Source: Limnohabitans sp. Rim47
GTDB taxonomy: Bacteria; Pseudomonadota; Gammaproteobacteria; Burkholderiales; Burkholderiaceae_C
Direction of reading: 5' to 3'
Assembly (NCBI RefSeq): GCF_001517545.1
Contig: NZ_FBYA01000005.1
Location: forward strand, 2,095 to 56,172
DNA: 54,078 bases
Below are positions 18,159-26,705 of the stretch, in pieces. The notes under the pieces were generated by a model. The model had not been told where the DNA came from. It did not search any database and saw only the letters and a list, made by a program, of their open reading frames with translations. Position numbers and translations under genes: made by a program. Positions within the stretch are counted from its first letter, which is position 1; each line of letters begins with the position of its first letter.

Positions 18159-18746
18159 ATGGCAGAGGAAGCAAAAAACACCGAATCGTCTGAGCAAGTC
18201 ATCAAAGGACGCAGCGTATTTTTGGTGGAAACAACGCCAGCTGGCATCGCAGTTCAAACTGCATTGTTGACGGAAGACGGCAAACTGTTGAACGCTCCAG
18301 CTATTTTTCCGGATGTCGAATACGCTTTCACGCAAGTTGACGAACTCAAAAGACTGATATCGACCCACTTTTCTCAAGCGGCGCGCTTAGGCGCTCAAGT
18401 TGCAGCACAGCAAGCGCAAGCTAATGGGGCCACAACAGAGACGGAAACAGAAAATAGACCACAAGAAACTGTGGCACCGCCTGCTGTCCAGGCCAACGAA
18501 AAAGTGTTCAATTCAGACACTGCCCAAAGCATAAGCAGCAAAGCCCTTGAAAACGTCAAAAGGCTTGTTGACTCTGGCTTGAAGCAAGTTTCCAGAATCA
18601 CTCGGCACTTGAACTCGGCAATGCACAGGCCCGAGAACTCAACGCATACTGAAACAACACCCGATGTCTCGACCAACAGCGGTCACCGCAAAATGCGGAG
18701 CAACGGCAAGAAGGCAAAGTCACACAACGGAACAAGTGCCTATTAG
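18159..18746 (+). CDS. Unrecognised small protein, hydrophilic with a basic tail
   Basis: I do not recognise this 195-residue protein. It has a strong Shine-Dalgarno (GAGGAG) nine bases before the ATG, and codon use like a real gene. The N-terminal 85 residues look folded (VFLVETTPAGIAVQTALLTE, then FPDVEYAFTQVDELKRLI), followed by an Ala/Gln/Thr/Glu-rich linker, a probable helical segment (SSKALENVKRLVDSGLKQVSRI), and a Ser/Asn/Lys-rich basic tail ending KKAKSHNGTSAY. There is no signal peptide or membrane helix. It is transcribed divergently from tonB, with 60 bp between the starts, and converges on the response regulator gene. It superficially resembles granule-associated or DNA-associated small proteins, but no assignment is made. 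Confidence 0.7.
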   Translation: MAEEAKNTESSEQVIKGRSVFLVETTPAGIAVQTALLTEDGKLLNAPAIFPDVEYAFTQVDELKRLISTHFSQAARLGAQVAAQQAQANGATTETETENRPQETVAPPAVQANEKVFNSDTAQSISSKALENVKRLVDSGLKQVSRITRHLNSAMHRPENSTHTETTPDVSTNSGHRKMRSNGKKAKSHNGTSAY

Positions 18747-18774
18747 TTGAGTGGGTTGAACCAGCCCCTAGGCA

Positions 18775-19473
18775 TCACACGACTTTGATGCGACAACTCA
18801 AGGCATACCCAAATCCCCGAATGGTGCGAATAGCTTCCGCAGGCGCACCGCAAGCATCCATCTTTCTCCGCAGAGTACTGATACGCATCTCCAAATTGGC
18901 AGGCGACAGACCCTTGTCCTTGGCATCGACCAATTGCATGGCCTGCCAGCGTTCGAGCTTTTGCCCGACAGCACGGCTCAAGGACATCAACAACAAGCAT
19001 TCGGGATATGTGAGCGAAACGGTGCCAAGAGGGCCTCGAAAGTTCAACGCTTGCACATCCAAAACCAGTTCAGATTCTTCGTTCGGCTTTGCAGATTTGA
19101 TGCGTCTGGCCAGGCTTTGTATGCATGCAAGCAATTCAGATTGCTCTACGGGCTTGATCAAATAATTATCGGCACCACAGGTGTATCCCAGCAGCCGGTC
19201 CTCTAACTGACCTCTCGCGGTCATGAGCACGACACCAACCGTTGGATGACTTTTTCTAATCCTCTCAGCCAGACTAAACCCACTTTCACCGGGCAAATTC
19301 ACATCAACCAAATACAAATCTGGCACATCACGTGTCGGTGTGTCATCCACGTCTTCTGCACATGACACGGCTGTTACCTGATGTCCGTGCTGAACCAGAA
19401 GCTCATGCGTAGCTTCACGCAAATTGTCATTGTCTTCGACAATCAGGATGTGCAATGAAGGTGAATTTGTCAT
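18775..19473 (-). CDS. OmpR/PhoB-type response regulator
   Basis: Transcriptional response regulator of 232 residues. The receiver domain begins HILIVEDNDNLREA, with the acidic pair ED, the phospho-acceptor aspartate in LYLVDVNLPGESG (near residue 55), threonine in VLMTARG and lysine in YLIKPVEQ, so all switch residues are present. A winged-helix DNA-binding domain follows, recognisable by LSPANLEMRISTLRRKMD and IRTIRGFGYAL. The ATG at 19473 is preferred over an in-frame start at 19509, because the receiver domain starts a few residues later. The gene follows the sensor kinase (58 bases between its stop and this start) on the same strand and is its likely partner. Its target genes are not shown by the sequence. 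Confidence 0.92.
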   Translation of the reverse strand: MTNSPSLHILIVEDNDNLREATHELLVQHGHQVTAVSCAEDVDDTPTRDVPDLYLVDVNLPGESGFSLAERIRKSHPTVGVVLMTARGQLEDRLLGYTCGADNYLIKPVEQSELLACIQSLARRIKSAKPNEESELVLDVQALNFRGPLGTVSLTYPECLLLMSLSRAVGQKLERWQAMQLVDAKDKGLSPANLEMRISTLRRKMDACGAPAEAIRTIRGFGYALSCRIKVV

Positions 19474-19530
19474 GAATTCAATTTGGAAAAACCAGCGCCG
19501 AAAGACCAAAATAAGCCAAAGCCATCACCC

Positions 19531-21396
19531 TCAATCTTTGGGTAAAGTCAATACAAAGCAAACGTGTTGCGATGTGGGTTTGTAGGCAATATGGCCTCTC
19601 AGTGACAGGACAAGACTACGGACCAAAAAAAGACCCAGGCCAGTACCCGCCTGACCCTGCGCACCTGGGCTTCGATAGTACTTTTCAAACACCCTCGCTT
19701 CCTGCGGCCAGCCTGCACGGCCAGGAAGATTGCAAATACTCAATTGAACAACATCACCCAAATCTTGCTGTTCAATGTAAATGGGCGTCTCTTTAGCCGA
19801 ATATTTACAAGCGTTTTCCACCAAATTACTCAACACAATCGACAGCAACTGTCGATCCGTACTCAGTCGAAGCGCCAGGTTGGGTGGTAGGCCAATGCGC
19901 TCTGGTGTCGGGGCACCAGAAACCACATCACAAAGTATCTCAATCAAGTCAACGTTCTCCATCTGGACCTGAAGTTTGTGATCGTGTACTTTGTTGATTT
20001 GTACACAACGGTCAATGACATTGTTCATTTCACGTATCGATTTTTTGATGGCGTTTGCGTTCTTTCCCTGCTCATCCAAACGCATATAAATCGTGGCCAA
20101 CGGTGTCTTGAGCTCGTGTGTCAGCATGGCTAAGAGTTTTTCCTGCTCATCTCGCAGCCTCCGATCCTGCTCTGCCTGTAACTGCGTCCGAGCCAAAAGG
20201 CTTTGATTCTCAAACTGTGCTTTGCGCATCAGGTGGGTTCGATACTGAAGCAAAAGTACCACCATCAATGCACTGGCCAACCCATGGGCCTGCACCAAGT
20301 AAAGGCCGATTTCGCCACCTCGCGCCAACCCCAGTCCCGGCAAGGCTGCCAACCCCAAAATCACGACAATAAGCGAGTAAAAGCCAACCACCAAAAATCG
20401 GGGAAGCTTGATATCTGAGACACCCTGGCCTCTTGGCTCAACACCCCACCCTTTGGCTGTCCATGCTGCGCCAAGCATCACAAAGGGTCCCAGCAACACC
20501 GAACCCATGTTGATTTTCAGAGCCAACATGGAATGCCCAGTCCAAAAAATCAGCAAGTTGATGGGCAGTAGAAAAAGCAGACCCCTCAAGACCCAAACAG
20601 CCCAACGCCTGAGTTGATAGTCTTGTAAAAATGCATAGTGAAAATAAATGGCTGCACTTGTGGCCAGCATGCTGAACAACGATGCCAAATGGTCAAGCCA
20701 CCCCGCCGGCCAACTCATAGGCCACCACATTCGCATATAGCCCAAAGAACACAATGCGTAAACCAATGCTGCCGTTTGTTTGACCCCAAAGAGACCTACC
20801 ATTCTGTCTTTGGTAAAAGCCCAATAGCTGAGTCCCCAAACGGCGAATATAAAGACTGCACCTATATAAAGTGCAAACAGCAAATGTTGCTGGGGCATCT
20901 GCTGAAGGAGACTTTTTTCTGAGACAACTTCGGCGTAGATCTGCCGGGTACTGCTGGAAATAACCCGAAAAAATATATCACGCGGCAAAGGACCGTCCGC
21001 CAATGGAAGCATGAAATCCAAGCCGCGCATGGCCTGCAACCCAGGATGAAAAATGTCGCCCGTTTGGCCAGTAATGCCCTCAGAAACGGCGGGGTCAAAT
21101 ACCTGGATGCTGTCCAAATAAACAGGGCGCAAACGCAAAAAGAGTTTTGCAGTTTGCTGCTCTTCCGCTGGTGCAGCTATTTTCAGTTTGACCCAAATAA
21201 CCGAGTGACCAAAGCCTTTGCTCAGTACCCCTTCATAGGGCCGAAAACCAGAGTTTCTGACCTGCTCCAAAGTTTGCTGTCCACCCTCGTCTTCCAGCCA
21301 CGACCGTTGCGATATAAAGTCTTCAGCGGATGCGCTAAAGGCCACCAACGCCATAAGGCCTGCCACCAAATTTCTACGAATGTTGTCTATCCGCAT
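19531..21396 (-). CDS. 7TMR-DISM hybrid-free sensor histidine kinase
   Basis: Membrane sensor kinase of 621 residues. A signal peptide (ending SASAED) leads to a periplasmic domain of the 7TMR-DISM extracellular type (GFRPYEG, HSVIWVKLKI, LRLRPVYLDSIQVF, DIFFRVISSST). Seven or so membrane helices follow, from about LLFALYIGAVFIFAVWG to LASALMVVLLLQ, then a coiled linker. The HisKA domain has the H-box MLTHELKTPLATI (near residue 427); the ATPase domain has the N-box NLVENACKY and the G-box GTGLGLFLVRSL. Upstream in-frame starts at 21447 and 21507 exist, but the signal peptide argues for 21396. The ligand is unknown; this family often senses carbohydrate-like or surface-derived signals. It is paired with the response regulator downstream. 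Confidence 0.9.
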   Translation of the reverse strand: MRIDNIRRNLVAGLMALVAFSASAEDFISQRSWLEDEGGQQTLEQVRNSGFRPYEGVLSKGFGHSVIWVKLKIAAPAEEQQTAKLFLRLRPVYLDSIQVFDPAVSEGITGQTGDIFHPGLQAMRGLDFMLPLADGPLPRDIFFRVISSSTRQIYAEVVSEKSLLQQMPQQHLLFALYIGAVFIFAVWGLSYWAFTKDRMVGLFGVKQTAALVYALCSLGYMRMWWPMSWPAGWLDHLASLFSMLATSAAIYFHYAFLQDYQLRRWAVWVLRGLLFLLPINLLIFWTGHSMLALKINMGSVLLGPFVMLGAAWTAKGWGVEPRGQGVSDIKLPRFLVVGFYSLIVVILGLAALPGLGLARGGEIGLYLVQAHGLASALMVVLLLQYRTHLMRKAQFENQSLLARTQLQAEQDRRLRDEQEKLLAMLTHELKTPLATIYMRLDEQGKNANAIKKSIREMNNVIDRCVQINKVHDHKLQVQMENVDLIEILCDVVSGAPTPERIGLPPNLALRLSTDRQLLSIVLSNLVENACKYSAKETPIYIEQQDLGDVVQLSICNLPGRAGWPQEARVFEKYYRSPGAQGQAGTGLGLFLVRSLVLSLRGHIAYKPTSQHVCFVLTLPKD

Positions 21397-21630
21397 CAGG
21401 GTCTCGCTTGAAATGTGGCCGTGGAAATAAACAGCTATTTTTTCCATTTTGCCAGCATGATCGGCCTCGCTCCATGACGGTCTTGAGCGCAGCTTTAATG
21501 CCGCCAATTGGCTCGACGAGAGTCTCTTTTAGCCGAGCTCTAAGCTTTGTAAAAAAGGGCTGTTTCGACACAATGGTCTGTGATGTGCCACTGTCGGCAT
21601 GCAGGGCAATGTTTTCGCCTAACGCCCAAA

Positions 21631-21661
21631 TAAAAAAAGGGGGCAGACAAAGTCTGCCCCC
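21631..21661 (-). terminator. Rho-independent terminator of the tRNA
   Basis: On the minus strand a perfect 10-bp stem (GGGGGCAGAC pairing with GTCTGCCCCC, loop TTT) is followed at once by seven T residues. It lies just downstream of the tRNA 3' end and ends its transcript before the sensor kinase region. Confidence 0.9.
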
Positions 21662-21668
21662 TTCAGTA

Positions 21669-21745
21669 TGGTGGTGATAGGTGGATTTGAACCACCGACA
21701 TCAGCATTATGAATGCTGCGCTCTAACCAACTGAGCTATATCACC
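21669..21745 (-). tRNA. tRNA with CAU anticodon, probably elongator tRNA-Met
   Basis: A 77-base cloverleaf with CCA encoded. The acceptor arms GGTGATA and TATCACC pair perfectly; the D arm contains AGCTCAGTTGGTTAGAGC; the anticodon stem CAGCA/TGCTG encloses loop TTCATAA with anticodon CAT; the T arm is GGTGG TTCAAAT CCACC. A CAU anticodon can also belong to tRNA-Ile2 (lysidine-modified) or initiator tRNA. The paired first acceptor base pair excludes a typical initiator, and the D and anticodon arms resemble elongator Met tRNAs. Confidence 0.93.
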
Positions 21746-22067
21746 GGGTAAAAGCTGTTTCAAAAGGCATAGCCTGAAACTGAACGACTTGCGTCGTCAA
21801 GTCAAAAATTATACACAAAATTTCCCGCTCCTGAGCGAGCTTGGCGCAACTTTTGCCATCGGCTAGCGCCCCAAGCTGGGCTCAAGCCATGACAAACCCT
21901 GGCACATGATTTGCTGTGAATACAGCGAGGCCTTCCGGCCTCGCCCTCAAGTCTTACTGCATGCTGGACAAAAATGGCACCAGCAAACCTGCGCCTGCGT
22001 GACGCGATCCACGCCAGCATCCGCTAACCACGGTCGCAAGGCCGGCCAAACCGGATAAAGTGCGCGC
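21746..22067. other. Gene-free stretch between the tRNA and the methyltransferase-like gene
   Basis: This 322-base stretch holds the tRNA leader and candidate promoter, then a perfect 8-bp hairpin at 21925-21944 (GCGAGGCC, loop TTCC, GGCCTCGC) with no T run on either side. Short open frames on the minus strand (for example 21802-22020) show no family signature. I see no convincing gene. Confidence 0.6.
21808..21813 (-). promoter_or_regulatory. Candidate -10 box for the tRNA gene
   Basis: A perfect TATAAT on the minus strand lies about 62 bases upstream of the tRNA 5' end. No good -35 is visible at 16-18 bases, so this is a tentative promoter. Confidence 0.4.
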
Positions 22068-22778
22068 ATGAACTTGACAGGCGGATGGCATTGGCATTGG
22101 CGCGCATGGCGATCGCAAGACCGATGGGCAGCCGCATCTGCACAAATTTCAGAATGGCTGATGGTCCAGACCCTGCCGCGCCAGCAGTTGGTGTTGATCG
22201 GTGCCAGTGCGGGCTGGATGCTGCCGACGGCCTGGTTGGCGCAATTTAACGAAATCCACGCCTGGGACATTGACCCTTTAGCGGCACCTTTGTTTCGATG
22301 GCGTCATGAACGCGATTTGAAGCGCCAAGGCACTGCATTGCACCTGCACACGGGCGATGGTCTTGCACGCTTGCCAGAGGCAGTGAAAACCATGCCCGAC
22401 GCCTTTTTTTGGTTTGACAACGTGTTGGGGCAACTGCGCTTCACAGGCGACTCCCTTGATGCCGTTGGCCACCGTTTACAAGCTCTGCAAAACACTTTGA
22501 AACCAGTGGCTTGGGGCAGCGTGCACGACCGCATGTCAGGCCGCACAGCACCGGGTTCCGCCTTGCCCCTGGCACACAGGTGTGCAGCCGGATTGGCCAT
22601 GGAGAGCCCGGAAGGACAAGACTGGCTGCAGAAAATCGGCGCGATCAGCCCTTGGCTGGACCACCTGACCGAACACGTGCTGCCCGAGGGCACGCCCGTG
22701 CAATACACCGCATGGCCCTTCAAACCCGGCTATGCGCACTGGCTTGAAATGGGCTGGACTTCAGCCGCAAAACCTTGA
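22068..22778 (+). CDS. Putative SAM-dependent methyltransferase-like protein
   Basis: The 236-residue protein contains a Rossmann-type pattern: LVLIGASAGWMLP (a glycine loop near residue 45), then IHAWDIDPLA, where an acidic residue at the end of strand two would bind the ribose of S-adenosylmethionine, then LHTGDGLA and DAFFWFDNVLGQL. These fit a methyltransferase fold, but the glycine motif is weak and no substrate domain is recognised. The protein is tryptophan- and histidine-rich at its start. It converges on the FAD monooxygenase gene (22 bp between stops) and is not part of that operon. It could be a non-catalytic relative; I am sure only that it is a real gene. Confidence 0.65.
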   Translation: MNLTGGWHWHWRAWRSQDRWAAASAQISEWLMVQTLPRQQLVLIGASAGWMLPTAWLAQFNEIHAWDIDPLAAPLFRWRHERDLKRQGTALHLHTGDGLARLPEAVKTMPDAFFWFDNVLGQLRFTGDSLDAVGHRLQALQNTLKPVAWGSVHDRMSGRTAPGSALPLAHRCAAGLAMESPEGQDWLQKIGAISPWLDHLTEHVLPEGTPVQYTAWPFKPGYAHWLEMGWTSAAKP

Positions 22779-22800
22779 CTGCGTCACAAACGCTGAACGC

Positions 22801-24060
22801 TCAGGATTTGTGGGCCAATGCTTCAAGTGAAAAACCGGCAATTTTTTTGTAATCGTCCGAGATTTGGCGCAACTCAGCCTGGCTGATCACGTCATCGATG
22901 TGTCGGAAAGGCCGGCCTTGTGTGAGCTCATCGACCTTGATGTTGATGAAGTCGGGCGGTGTGCTGCGGTTGGTCAGTACCACCTTGGACGTCAAGGGCA
23001 AGCGCACGGCCTCGTAACGGTACAAGGCATGCGCCAAGTCATCGCCGGACGGGGTAGCGGCCAACTCATCGGCCAAGGTACGGGCATCGACCAGGGCCTG
23101 GGCCGAACCATTGGAGCCCCGGGGATACATCGGATGGGCGGCATCGCCCAGCAAGGTCACACGCCCAAAGGTCCATTGCGGAATCGGATCTTTGTCCACC
23201 ATGGGGTACTCGAGAATCGACTCGGCATTGGCGATCAACTCCGGCACATTCAGCCAGTCAAAAGTCCAGTCCTTGAACAAAGGCAACACGTCTTCCACAC
23301 GGCCTTGCCGGTTCCAGTCGTTTTGCGTCAGGCCCTCCATGCGGATCTCGGCCATCCAGTTGACCAGTTGCTGACCTTGTCCATCGACCTGGTCGACGAT
23401 CGGGTAGATGACCATCTTGCCCGTCTCGATCGAGCCAATGCGCATGTAGGTCTTGCCCGTCAGGATCGGGGCAAAACGCGTCACGCCACGCCAGGTATGG
23501 ATGCCCGTGAACACCATTTTTTCATCCGGGTAAAAAATCCGGCGCACCGCCGAATTAACGCCATCGGCTGCGACCAGCACGCGACTGCGAACCGGCGGCA
23601 GCGCTTGCCCTTGGGGGTCATTGAAGGCAATCGTCACGTCCTCTTCGCTGTGTGTCACCCCGGCAAAACGATGCCCGGTGTGGATGCGATCAGCCCCCAA
23701 TCGCTGCACCGCCGCGTCGAACAAGATCTTGTGTAACTTGCCTCGATGAATGCCGATTTCGGGAACCGTATAGCCCGCATGACGCCCGCGCAACTCGCTG
23801 TAGATGAATTGGCCGTGGCGGTTGAAAAATGCACTGTCGTAGTTTTCAATGCCAGCCGCTTCAATGGCGGCTTGTAGCCCGAGCGCAGCCAATTCGCGCA
23901 TGGCGTGCGGCAACAGTGTGATGCCCACCCCCAGCTCGCGCACCTCGGCCACAGCCTCAAAGACCTCGCAAGCCACACCTCTTTGGTGCAAATGCAAAGC
24001 CAAGGCCAGCCCGCCTACGCCGCCACCCACAATGGCAATATCGGCTGTTCGCATGTTCAT
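22801..24060 (-). CDS. FAD-dependent aromatic-ring monooxygenase (PHBH/3-hydroxybenzoate 6-hydroxylase type)
   Basis: Flavoprotein of 419 residues that would hydroxylate a phenolic or pyridine-type substrate using NAD(P)H and O2. The N-terminus has the dinucleotide motif IVGGGVGGLALALHL; the middle has the second conserved motif VLVAADGVNSAVRR; and the FAD ribityl-binding motif VTLLGDAAHPMYPRGSNG lies near residue 300. These three are diagnostic for class A flavin monooxygenases. Close relatives act on salicylate, 3-hydroxybenzoate or 6-hydroxynicotinate; the substrate here cannot be told. The start ATG follows AAAGGACAGC. It is the last gene of the catabolic unit, 22 bp after a Bug solute-binding protein. 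Confidence 0.88.
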   Translation of the reverse strand: MNMRTADIAIVGGGVGGLALALHLHQRGVACEVFEAVAEVRELGVGITLLPHAMRELAALGLQAAIEAAGIENYDSAFFNRHGQFIYSELRGRHAGYTVPEIGIHRGKLHKILFDAAVQRLGADRIHTGHRFAGVTHSEEDVTIAFNDPQGQALPPVRSRVLVAADGVNSAVRRIFYPDEKMVFTGIHTWRGVTRFAPILTGKTYMRIGSIETGKMVIYPIVDQVDGQGQQLVNWMAEIRMEGLTQNDWNRQGRVEDVLPLFKDWTFDWLNVPELIANAESILEYPMVDKDPIPQWTFGRVTLLGDAAHPMYPRGSNGSAQALVDARTLADELAATPSGDDLAHALYRYEAVRLPLTSKVVLTNRSTPPDFINIKVDELTQGRPFRHIDDVISQAELRQISDDYKKIAGFSLEALAHKS

Positions 24061-24082
24061 GCTGTCCTTTCTGTTGGTTCAA

Positions 24083-25063
24083 TCAGTCGGCTGAAATTTG
24101 TTTGGTGCGAATCACCGCGCCCCAGCGAGGGTAGTCTTTGGCCACAATGGCCGACAGCTCTGCCGGGCTGGACGGCACAGCGTCCATGCCTGCCTTGCCC
24201 AAAATATCCTTCACATCGGTTTGACGCAAGATGGCCGCCATCTCGGTGTTCAAACGCGTGACCACGGCAGCCGGTGTCTTGGCAGGCACAAAGAACGCGT
24301 ACCAGAGGTCCACATCCACGCGCTTGACGCCCACTTCGTCGAACGTCGGCACATCGGGGGCTACGGGGTGCCGCTTCGGGCTGCCCACTGCCAAGGCATT
24401 CAGCCGTCCGTTTTTCACAAAACCTTGCGCGATGTGCACAGGCAAAAAGCCCACATTGAGCTCACCGCCCAACAAGTCCTGGGTGTATCCAGCCGAACCG
24501 CGGTACGGCACATGCAGCATGAAGGTGTTTGACTCCAGCTTGAACAGCTCCATGGCCATGTGGTGCGGGGTGCCCACACCCGGCGAACCAAAGCTGATGG
24601 CTCCTGGCCGAGACTGCGCCTGCTTGACCAGCTCGGGCAATGACTTGATGCCGGTCTTGGGGTTGGCCACCAGCATCAAGGAGCCATACGCGGCCATCGA
24701 CACGGGGGCGAAATCCTTGACCGGGTCAAAGGCCACACCTTTGTACATCTGTGACGCCATCAGCATGGTGTTGGCCCCCATCAAGACGGTGTAACCATCG
24801 GGCGCAGATTTGGCCACCGCCTCAGCACCGATATTGCCGCTGGCACCCGGCTGGTTTTGCACCACTACAGACTGCCCCAGACGCTCACTCAGGCGCGGCG
24901 CCACCACACGGGCGATGGTGTCCATGCCAGTGCCCGGCGTGAAGGGCACAATGATTTTGAGGGTCTGGGTGGGGTAAGTGCCTTGTGCCAAAACACCCGG
25001 GCTGGCAAAAGCGAACACAGCCGCAGTGAGTGCCAGCAGTTGTCGGCGATCCATGGTTTTCAT
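24083..25063 (-). CDS. Bug/TctC-family periplasmic solute-binding protein (second copy)
   Basis: Secreted binding protein of 326 residues in the Bug (tripartite tricarboxylate transporter) family. It has a signal peptide (DRRQLLALTAAVFAF, cleavage after VLAQ) and the family landmarks IIVPFTPGTGMDTIAR, PGASGNIGAEAVAKSAPDGYT and VPYRGSAGYTQDLLGG, where loops bind carboxylate groups of the ligand. A good Shine-Dalgarno (AGGAGA) precedes the ATG. It sits between the amidohydrolase (41 bp) and the monooxygenase (22 bp). No TctA or TctB membrane subunits are present in the window, so its transport partner is elsewhere or it serves another role such as sensing. Confidence 0.92.
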   Translation of the reverse strand: MKTMDRRQLLALTAAVFAFASPGVLAQGTYPTQTLKIIVPFTPGTGMDTIARVVAPRLSERLGQSVVVQNQPGASGNIGAEAVAKSAPDGYTVLMGANTMLMASQMYKGVAFDPVKDFAPVSMAAYGSLMLVANPKTGIKSLPELVKQAQSRPGAISFGSPGVGTPHHMAMELFKLESNTFMLHVPYRGSAGYTQDLLGGELNVGFLPVHIAQGFVKNGRLNALAVGSPKRHPVAPDVPTFDEVGVKRVDVDLWYAFFVPAKTPAAVVTRLNTEMAAILRQTDVKDILGKAGMDAVPSSPAELSAIVAKDYPRWGAVIRTKQISAD

Positions 25064-25104
25064 TTTTGTCTCCTAGGGGGGTCTAACAGCGATGCTTCAA
25101 ACGT

Positions 25105-26166
25105 TCATTTGGCGGGTGCAATTTTGAACAGCCGCTCTGCGTTGTCCTGAAAGAAGGCTTTGCGTACCTGGGGTGCCATGTCCAGGTTTTCCAGCATAGC
25201 CACTTCTTCGGGCACATATTGATAGGGGTAGTCCATGGCGTAAAGCACGCGGTCGGGGCCCATGAAGTCTTGTGTGAATTTGAGTGCAGCGCCCCACGCC
25301 ACGCCACTGTTGGTGATGTGAAAGTTCTCGCGCAGGTAGTCACTGGGTTTGCGCTGCAGTGGCTGCACGCTGGGGTAGCGCTGTGAGCGCACGGTCGCCG
25401 CGTGCATGTAATCCAGGCGATACGCCCAAAACGGCAAGGCCTCGCCCATGTGACCCAAAATGACTTGCAACTTGGGGAAGCGGTCAAAAACACCCGAGGT
25501 GATCAGACGCAACGCGTGCAAACCCGTCTCGACACCAAAACCATAAATGGCACCATCGAGTCCGGCCTCAATGAAGTGCTGGATCATGCTGGCGGGCATC
25601 GCGTTGGGGTGCAAATAGATGGGCGTGTCCATCGCCTCGGCCGCCTCAAAGATGGGCCAGAACTTGGTGTCCGACAGGTACTCTCCCTGCGTGTGGGAAT
25701 TGATCACCACCGAATGCATGCCCAACTGGTTCACGCCTCGCTGGATTTCTTTGGCTGCAGCGGCCGGGTCTTGCGGCGCGACGGCAATCATGCCCACCAG
25801 GCGATCAGGATGGCGTCGCGTGGCTGCGGCCAAAACGTCGTTGGCTTCTGGCGCAAAAGCCACCGCCGTGTCCTTGTCCATGATCTGGACCCCCGGCGAG
25901 GTCAGGCCGATCACCTGCACATCGACACCTGCCGCATCCATGTGGGCCAGACGCAGTTCATCCAGATCGACCAAGCAACGCATGATGTGCTGGGCCCTTT
26001 CACTGGGGCTGCTCATGTAAAAACCCATCAGGTGCTTGAAACCCATATCCACATCGTCTTTGGCGAGGATGCGCCTGTAGATGTCCAGCATCTCGGGTGG
26101 CGAAAACGCCTCTTCGGTGGCAATGCGCCGGTAGGGGCGTTGGGGCAAGGTGTGAGGGATGCTCAT
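25105..26166 (-). CDS. Amidohydrolase-superfamily decarboxylase-like enzyme (ACMSD/gamma-resorcylate decarboxylase type)
   Basis: Metal-dependent hydrolase-fold protein of 353 residues (Amidohydro_2). The N-terminal metal motif reads IATEEAF instead of the HxH of classical amidohydrolases; this E-x-A form is typical of non-oxidative decarboxylases such as gamma-resorcylate, 2,3-dihydroxybenzoate and 5-carboxyvanillate decarboxylase. Further ligands are visible in YLHPNAMP, ILGHMGEALPFW and the catalytic aspartate of YAMDYPYQY. It therefore probably removes a carboxylate from an aromatic or unsaturated substrate; hydration or hydrolysis is the alternative. The ATG at 26166 has a Shine-Dalgarno (AAGGAGA) and is preferred over an upstream start at 26187, which would overlap the GNAT gene. 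Confidence 0.88.
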   Translation of the reverse strand: MSIPHTLPQRPYRRIATEEAFSPPEMLDIYRRILAKDDVDMGFKHLMGFYMSSPSERAQHIMRCLVDLDELRLAHMDAAGVDVQVIGLTSPGVQIMDKDTAVAFAPEANDVLAAATRRHPDRLVGMIAVAPQDPAAAAKEIQRGVNQLGMHSVVINSHTQGEYLSDTKFWPIFEAAEAMDTPIYLHPNAMPASMIQHFIEAGLDGAIYGFGVETGLHALRLITSGVFDRFPKLQVILGHMGEALPFWAYRLDYMHAATVRSQRYPSVQPLQRKPSDYLRENFHITNSGVAWGAALKFTQDFMGPDRVLYAMDYPYQYVPEEVAMLENLDMAPQVRKAFFQDNAERLFKIAPAK

Positions 26167-26183
26167 GGTTCGGTCTCCTTCGC

Positions 26184-26705
26184 TCAATTGAGCGGTTGTG
26201 GGTCAATGGTGTATGCGGGCCGCAAGGCCAGATCCCAGTTCTGGCCCACCAGATCGTGGCCAAAAGAATGGTGGCTTTCTTCGGCCACCAGCACAAAACC
26301 AGCGGACTGGTAGATGTGGCGGGCGGCGACCAGAAGGTCATTGGTCCAAAGGGTCAGTGTCTGGTACCCCTTGGCACGGGCAAAGGCGATGCATTCATTC
26401 GTCAGGGCATGGCCCAGCCCCAAGCCGCGTGCCCGGGGTTCGACATACAGCAGACGCAACTTGGCCACTTCGTCAGAGGCCTTAACCAGAAACGCAGAGC
26501 CCACGATCTGGCCCTCGATTTCAGCGATCCAGGCGTTCTCGCAGGCGACGTCAAAATTCTTTACAAACTGCGCGGCAATTTCAGCAACCAAGGCCTCGAA
26601 CGTGCCATCCCATCCGTATTCCTGTGCGTACAAAATGCCTTGGCGATGCGTGACCCAGCCGATGTCACCCACTTGCAGGCTGCGCAGTGTCCATGTGGGT
26701 GTCAT
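26184..26705 (-). CDS. GNAT-family N-acetyltransferase
   Basis: A 173-residue acetyltransferase domain. The acetyl-CoA pyrophosphate loop is seen in LLYVEPRARGLGLGHALTNE (R-x-x-G-x-G), preceded by IAEIEGQIVGSAFLV and followed by LTLWTNDLLVAARHIYQSAGF, the usual C-terminal motif. It resembles the acetyltransferase domain that is often fused behind a MarR regulator, but no MarR part is present here. It overlaps the lyase gene by 4 bp and is 17 bp before the amidohydrolase gene. It might detoxify an amine intermediate of the pathway; the substrate is unknown. Confidence 0.88.
   Translation of the reverse strand: MTPTWTLRSLQVGDIGWVTHRQGILYAQEYGWDGTFEALVAEIAAQFVKNFDVACENAWIAEIEGQIVGSAFLVKASDEVAKLRLLYVEPRARGLGLGHALTNECIAFARAKGYQTLTLWTNDLLVAARHIYQSAGFVLVAEESHHSFGHDLVGQNWDLALRPAYTIDPQPLN

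Noticed and set aside
18099..18377. Longer TonB start at 18377
   Set aside because: The extension overlaps the divergent gene at 18159 and would put about 93 unusual residues before the membrane anchor.
21802..22145. Short minus-strand frames in the gap before the methyltransferase-like gene
   Set aside because: They have no recognisable domain, no Shine-Dalgarno, and partly overlap the plus-strand gene start.
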